From Odobenus rosmarus divergens (taxonomy: Eukaryota > Chordata > Mammalia > Carnivora > Odobenidae): 64,000 nt of DNA. This document shows, one piece after another, positions 58,046 to 64,000 of the stretch; position 1 is the stretch's first letter, and every line of letters starts with the position of its first letter. Made by a program: the position numbers and the translations under genes. The stretch covers positions 1,677,017 through 1,741,016 of the forward strand of contig NW_004450458.1 in assembly GCF_000321225.1 (NCBI RefSeq), written 5' to 3'. Under the pieces are notes generated by a model that was given only the letters and a program-made list of their open reading frames with translations, was not told where the DNA came from and did not search any database.

Positions 58046-59676
58046 AGAAGAGATCACATAACTATCATGGTGGACCAAGCTGAACTATAAGACATTTGAA
58101 AATAGGTCTAATAGGAAAATGGGCCTGATGTGAACTGGTTGGGGCATTAATGCATAGATGTGTAAATATATAAAGAGTATGGTAGCACATAATCTGTCTT
58201 GATGGGAATTAATAGCCAGAAGTTGGCAGGTGAATGATGATCCTTTAAAGTTTGGGGCAGCTTTGTAATGAAACTCAGCTTGGTGGGGCAATATATATCC
58301 TAACATGCAGAAATTGAGAATATTTGATTAAGAAGGCCTAGATTTAGAATGAGAGAAGAATTGAGTGAAAGATAAAATGAAACTATCAACATAAGTGTAT
58401 ATGTTGGAAAGGCTCCTGCCCTGTTGCTGGAATAGTCCACACTGCCTCTGATCTCCTGCTTATCGCTATTAATCCTATGAAAGGATAAACATCCGGCTTA
58501 AACAGGATGTCTTTACATCCTCTATTACCAAATGGGACGAGGGTACAATGGGAGGTAGCAAATGCTGGGTTTTGTGGGGCAGAGAAGGCGAGAATGACCA
58601 CATATCTCTATTGGAGATCACTGATTCTTCAGAATTTTCAGGTTAGCGATGATGGGGACAAATTCGAATGTGAGCAGAGGACTCTTCGTGATAGAAACCA
58701 GATAGTAGCAAATGCAGTATGAAAAGCAATGATTACTGCGAATTGGAACAAATGATAGCTGCAAAAAGGCCAGGAGCTCTCCAATCTAAACAAGAGAGAA
58801 ATGGACAAAAACACAGGTGTTTACACTGTTGACATTGGTATAGTTGGATGCCTCTAGTAAATTTCTGGGTAACAGAGGTCATCTGTCACTGGTTGGTGTG
58901 GCCCTGTGAAGTCCTCAGACCTATTCAAGTCCTTTTGTTGAGAGTTAACAGTGATCTAATTGGTTGTGATAACCCCCATTGGGCCTATGTTGTGGATCAA
59001 TGTGGGTCATAGATAATCAACAGTGACTTTGCAGTTCTGTTTGTGGTTCTTGGATCCATGCAAATGGGTACCCGAGAGCAAGGCCAGGAATTATTTCTGT
59101 GCTGCAAGCAGAGAGCTAAGAAAACCAAAGATGGAACCTTGTGCTCACCACTTACTGATGACAACTACTTGGAAAAATGTTTTAATTTCTGGTACTACGA
59201 TGTTTTGCTGAAGAACAAGAAAACCAATGGGCCAATGAGATGGATCCCCAGTGTCTGATGAGGCAACTTTAGGATTGTGTGGACCTATGGATCGAGTAGC
59301 CTTCCTGGAGATGGGGATTGGGAGGATTAGGCTCTTCCTTGTGATGGAAGTGCTGTGAGCTGACCACAGGGTGGGCCTGTGGTAGTGTACATTGATTGTT
59401 GTAGGGTGCTTTGAGACCTAATGGTGTGCTTCAGTTTTCCTTGAGTGAACTCCATTGGGGTTTCAGCAGGAATCCGCAGGCCAGCAGGAGTCCTAGAGTT
59501 ACTGAGATGTGACCTGTCTTAAAAACAAGAGGGAGAGGGGATGTGGCTGGCATCATTACTTCCTTTATCTGCTGTGCCTTCAGTAAACAGGCTTCTGCCT
59601 CAACAGTCTGCATGTTGTATAGTTGGCACTTGGTTTTGTCTGTCAGCCTATCTTTTCTAGGAAATGCTTTTCTGAC
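58046..59676. other. Unassigned flank of C6orf52
   Basis: No named repeat recognised. Plus-strand open stretches at 58507-58722 and 59043-59258 are in different frames, each 71 codons. The second translation (LFLCCKQRAKKTKDGTLCSP, then NYLEKCFNFWYYDVLLKNKK) looks protein-like, but I recognise no family. No splice sites or promoter assigned. Confidence 0.35.
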
Positions 59677-59693
59677 TCAAATCTTGGGATTCT

Positions 59694-59909
59694 TTTTTTT
59701 TTTTTAGATTATTTATTTGAGAGAGAGCAAAAGAGAGAGAGAGAGCGTGCATTAGTGGGAGGGGCAGAGGGAGAAGAAGAAAGAATCTCAAGCAGACTCC
59801 ATACCGAGCACAGAGCCCAATACAGGGCTCAGTCCCATGATCCTGAGATCATGACCTGAGCTGAAACCAAGAGTCAGATGCTTAACCAACTGCACTACTC
59901 AGGTGGTCT
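59694..59909 (-). mobile_element. SINEC (CAN-SINE), diverged
   Basis: Perfect 17-base duplication TCAAATCTTGGGATTCT at 59677-59693 and 59910-59926, though the body differs more than usual. Confidence 0.93.
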
Positions 59910-59960
59910 TCAAATCTTGGGATTCTGGTGAGGTCTTTTCTATCCTCAATGGCCCTTCTT

Positions 59961-60453
59961 TTTTTTTAATTTTCTTTTTTTTATTATTAATATATAATAT
60001 ATTATTTGTTTCAGGGGTACAGGTCTGTGATTCATCATTCTTACACAACACACAGTACTCACCACAACACATACCCTCCCTAATGTCCATCACTCAACCA
60101 CCCTGTCCCCGCTCCAGCACCCCTCAGTTTGTTTCCTGAGATTAAAGTCTCTTATGGTTTGTCTCCCTCTCTGGTTTCATCTTGTTTCATTTTTTCCTCT
60201 CTTCCCCTATGATCCTCTGCCTTGTTTCTTAAATTCCACATTTCAGTGAGATCATATGATAATTGTCTTTCTCTGATTGACTTATTTCACTTAGCGTAAT
60301 ACCCTCTAGTTCCATCCATGTCATTGCAAATGTTAAGATTTCATTTTTTGATGGCTGCATAATATTCCATTGTATATATATACACCACATGTTTATCCAT
60401 TCATCTGTGGATGGACATCTGGGCTCTTCCGTAGTTTGGCGATTGTGGACACT
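59961..60453 (-). mobile_element. Carnivore L1 3' end, antisense
   Basis: T run, then L1 3' UTR and ORF2 tail in reverse (TTCCATTGTATATATATACA, TGGATGGACATCTGGGCTCT). Target duplication CAATGGCCCTTCTT / CAGTGACCCTTCTT at 59947-59960 and 60454-60467, 12 of 14 identical. Confidence 0.88.
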
Positions 60454-60467
60454 CAGTGACCCTTCTT

Positions 60468-61487
60468 CTTGATCACAGCTGATGACTGTTCTATTCCTGG
60501 GCTCTGATACAGCTTAAGCCACAGTACCTGCCTCAGTAGATTGGCCACAGTGACCTCATGACCTAGTTGAACCCATCAAATCTTTGCTTAAATTTTTGAA
60601 GACACTTAGTCCTCCGGTGGTGAAGCTAGGAGAGATGAGGCCCAGGAGCTGCTGTAGCAATGTCTCCTATTCTGGGATAAAGTTAATTTACAGAGAGAAG
60701 CAGGTAGTCATGCTAGCAGGAGAGAGTCAGGTGGTGTGTACTCTCTAGTTTTTGATTTCTGTACCCTATCATTTTCAGGAATCATTAAGTTTCCAATACA
60801 ATTCCCTTGTTGGTTCAGTTTCCCTCATTGCAACCCAATGTGTCCAAATTTGAATCAAGTTCTCAATTTGGTCATCCCATGTGGGCAGGTTAGAAAGACT
60901 TGGGTGGTGGTCTCCATTTTCATTCTGCTAGTTAACAACCTTGGAGAGCTGCACGTTCTGTCTTACATTTTTCTCAGGGTTAACTCATCCACTCCTATTC
61001 CACTCTATGCATTCTGGGCAAGAAGCCCACATTTATGTTTGCAGCACAGACCTTTCTTTTGAGCTCCACATTACGTGTATCTTTATCTTACTGCTTACTT
61101 GATTATTCACCTTGCATGCCAAATAGGTGTTCCAAAATTACCAAATTTGTAATGGACTGTTCTTAGTTTTACCTCTATTAATAAATGCCATGTTCAATCA
61201 AGTAATGCTTGAGCCCCATGTACTTCCCCTGGAGGGATTTAGATGTGGGAGAGGGGAGATGGATAACTATATGAATTTACTGCTATTACTGGAGGGTAAG
61301 TTTTGGGTTCTCAACTCTAGAGAAAGGTAGAGATTTGGGTTGCAGGGTGGCAAAGCACCCACCCACACTAGTGAAGATCTGGCCCAGGTGGGGTGGTGGG
61401 AGCTGACCTTCCTGCAGTGGCTGCCCTCACAGGTGCTAGAATAGAACACTTTTGCAGCAGGATTAAAAAAAAATTTTTTTTTTTTGC
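60468..61487. other. Unassigned intergenic sequence
   Basis: No gene or named repeat recognised. An open frame at 60736-61062 has no visible domain. Confidence 0.4.
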
Positions 61488-61965
61488 TGGTAAAATACAC
61501 ATAATGTAAAATTTACTATTGTAACCATTTTTAAGTGTACAGTTCAGTGATATTAAGTACATTCATATTGATGTGCCACCATCACCACCATTTATCTCCA
61601 GAACACTTTGAACCTGCAAAACTGACATTCTGTACCCAGTGAACAATACCTCCACATTTCCTACTCCTCGCAGCCCCCCAGAAACCATGGTTCTACTTTC
61701 TGTCTCTATGGATTTGCCTCTTTTGGTTATTTCATATAAATGGAATCATATAATATGTGATCTTTTGTGTCTGGCTTATTTCCCTTAGCATAATGTCCTC
61801 AGGGTCCATCCATGTTGTTGCAAATGGCAAGATCTCATTCTTTTTTATGGCTGAGAAATGTTCCATTGTTATGTATACACCAGAGTTTGTTTATCCCTTC
61901 ATCCATCAATGGACACTTGGGTTGCTTCCATGTTTTGGCCGTTGCAAATAATGCTGATATGAATG
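61488..61965 (-). mobile_element. L1M 3' end, antisense
   Basis: T run followed by AAAATACACATAATGTAAAA, GTGCCACCATCACCACCATT and TGGACACTTGGGTTGCTTCC, the antisense of an old L1M 3' end. Confidence 0.8.
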
Positions 61966-64000
61966 CAGCAGGTTCTAAAGGCTGGGGGTTACATCCTGTT
62001 ACCAGGGCATCTTGTACACAGAAGCCTGAACTCCAAGTAATAGGGCTTTTGGCAATCAGTGTTCTTAGCTCACTAGCACATTCCCCAAGGTGCCATCTGG
62101 CCAGGGAGGACAAAGACCACTGCCACCTCAAAAGCCAGTCTTTCTCCTTGTTAACCAATGCTTCTGCTAAGAAGTGAGACCAATTTTCACAAAGCTCACA
62201 AAATTCAAGGGGTTTGGTTGCACCTTTCTCCTAGGAGAACAATGCTCTTGGCCTATAATTCCACGCATGTTTAATCCTTTAATGATTTTTGGCACAAGAA
62301 GGATCTTGCTTAGCTTTACGGTGACTTTCTACATATGAAATAGCTGGGCCCTCCTCTCGGAAAGATGGGGAAAGGTACTTAGTTTTATCTCCTTCATTGG
62401 GGCAACACACAAAATGCGTAAGGACTTTGATTAAATGGATTAGATTGGTAGTTAAGCACTAGGAAACAGCCACTTGCGACGAGGTGCCAAGTGCAGAAGA
62501 TTGAACTTTGTTCCAATGTCATCTGCCTTCAGAGTGACTTGAGGATATTCTTACTGCAAGTTCACAGACTGGCCATAGATCTGCAATATGTTTTAGGCAA
62601 GATCTAGGATGAAAATAGGGCACGTATTCCAAAATGAGAGTTATTGGTTTTCCTATTGCAGTATACTCATATTTGTAGTATATTCTTATTTGTAGGATAT
62701 TCTTTAAAGTAGCTCATAATTTAGGAGCAAATACCAATCTGGTTCCACTGGGACTTCAGTATGATTTAGGGCTCTCTCATGAATTCTCAACTCTAGGCAT
62801 TCCTATGGATATGACTCCAGCTCAAACTTGTTAGCAAACATGCTGGAAGATTTATAGATCCTGCAAGTAACCGGATCCATAGACACTCATATCTTAACAG
62901 CGACCACGAATGAACAAGACATCAAGAAACACAAAGTAAGGGATACCTGGGCGGTTCAATCAGTTAAGTGTCTGCCTTTGGCTCAGGTCATGATCCCAGG
63001 GTTCTGGGATTGAGTCTCACATTGGGCTCCTTGCACAGCAGGGAGCCTGCTTCTACCTCTATCTGCTGCTCCCCTTGCTTGTGCGATCACTCTCTCTCTC
63101 TCTCTCTCACAAATAAATGAATAAAATATTTAAAAAACACAAAAGAAAACAATAACCCAAAGGAAAACATCTTACATTCCTGAGAAGGAAACCATTTTAG
63201 ATTCTTTGGACTCTCTAAAATGAGTACTTATTATGTAAGATATGCTTTTTCTTCACTTTTCAATGAACAGGTCATTGCAAGGGAATCTATCAACTGCATT
63301 CATTTGCATGAGCAGCAGGGGTGAATCTGAAAGAGAATTTTGTGGGAAAATGCAAGTTTCAAACTGAGAAGTTACAGAAACATAGCATTAATTTATTCAC
63401 TAAACAAATATTAGACATCCCACTTCAGATTTGCAGGATGAATCAGGCATCTCGTCATACCTGGAGCGGCTCATAAACTTAAAGAAACTTCCCAAACTGC
63501 TAAAATACAAGATAAAATATAATTCATGCCCCAGAGACGTACAGAGTACTATGGAAGTTATAATGAGATCAAGATGAAGAAATAAATCTCTATGCAAGGT
63601 GGTGGATTTTGTTTTTTATGGTCTCAAATTGTACCTTAGTCTCCACCTAACCGTCTTTGCATAGTCAAGAAGCAAGGGTTTGGATGACTCCGTTCATTGT
63701 GAGGGGATTTCCTTAAAGTCATCTGTAGCTTCATGGCCGCTATGACCATGCTTCATAACCTCACTACAGTTATGTTTTGTGTATTGTTGGAAGTTTTGGA
63801 ATGAAGGATTGCCCTTCTCCCAGTGGATCTGTGGTCATTACATCCTTCCCAGGGAACCTACTCCTTTTCTTCTTGTCCCTTCTTGTTGAGTACCTCCTCT
63901 GTCCCAGCAGAACTTTAGAAGCCACACATTCCTTTCTTCCTCCCCACAACTGTTCACCTTGACAGAAACCTAGGGTACCCCACAGGTCATGCTGCCAGTC
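61966..64000. other. Unassigned intergenic sequence
   Basis: Apart from the SINE at 62941-63134, nothing is recognised. GCNT2-family coding sequence, expected beyond C6orf52 by human synteny, was not seen. Confidence 0.4.
62941..63134 (+). mobile_element. SINEC (CAN-SINE)
   Basis: Sense copy with (TC)n body near 63091; duplication AAACACAAAG / AAACACAAAAG at 62927-62936 and 63135-63145. Confidence 0.92.

Overview
This window is ordinary nuclear DNA from a placental mammal of the order Carnivora. It holds about 28 copies of the tRNA-Lys-derived carnivore SINE (SINEC/CAN-SINE, sense head 'GCCTGGGTGGCTCAG', tail AAATAAAATCTTT plus poly-A), most with target-site duplications that can be read directly. 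It also has carnivore-type L1 3' ends, mammal-wide L1M, L2 and MIR relics, and spliced genes with CpG-island promoters. Gene order matches human 6p24 in inverted orientation: MAK (3' end only, +), TMEM14C (-), PAK1IP1 (-) and C6orf52 (+). The species cannot be named from this sequence.

Layout. 1-4.2 kb: last intron and last coding exon of MAK. 4.2-13.7 kb: AT-rich 3' flank filled by three old LINE-1 pieces, including a 3.6 kb ORF2 fragment at 8.0-11.6 kb, and three antisense SINEs. 13.7-21.5 kb: complete TMEM14C, five coding exons reconstructed with consistent splice phases (114 aa), its promoter a CpG island built from a tandem GC-box repeat. 21.5-30.5 kb: intergenic, with L2, MIR, a rearranged L1 and a Tigger/MER2-like element. 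30.5-45.03 kb: complete PAK1IP1, ten coding exons (391 aa), introns holding two carnivore-type L1s, one broken by a 470-base assembly gap. 44.9-45.8 kb: CpG island between the divergent PAK1IP1 and C6orf52 genes, with three ACGTCA elements, one a perfect CRE. 49.8-58.0 kb: complete C6orf52, four coding exons (150 aa). 58-64 kb: C6orf52 downstream flank with a SINE, two antisense L1 3' ends and otherwise unassigned sequence.

The genes do not form a pathway. MAK is a ciliary kinase. TMEM14C is a mitochondrial inner-membrane protein needed for haem synthesis. PAK1IP1 is a nucleolar WD40 protein of ribosome biogenesis and a PAK1 inhibitor. C6orf52 is an uncharacterised small protein related to the C-terminus of TRNAU1AP. 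The PAK1IP1/C6orf52 pair probably shares a promoter. I found no previously undescribed system. The points most worth checking are the intact C6orf52 reading frame, the repeat-built TMEM14C promoter, the CRE cluster in the bidirectional promoter, and two unexplained open stretches at 58.5-59.3 kb. Repeat-family names come from recall of consensus sequences and boundaries are approximate unless a target-site duplication fixes them.
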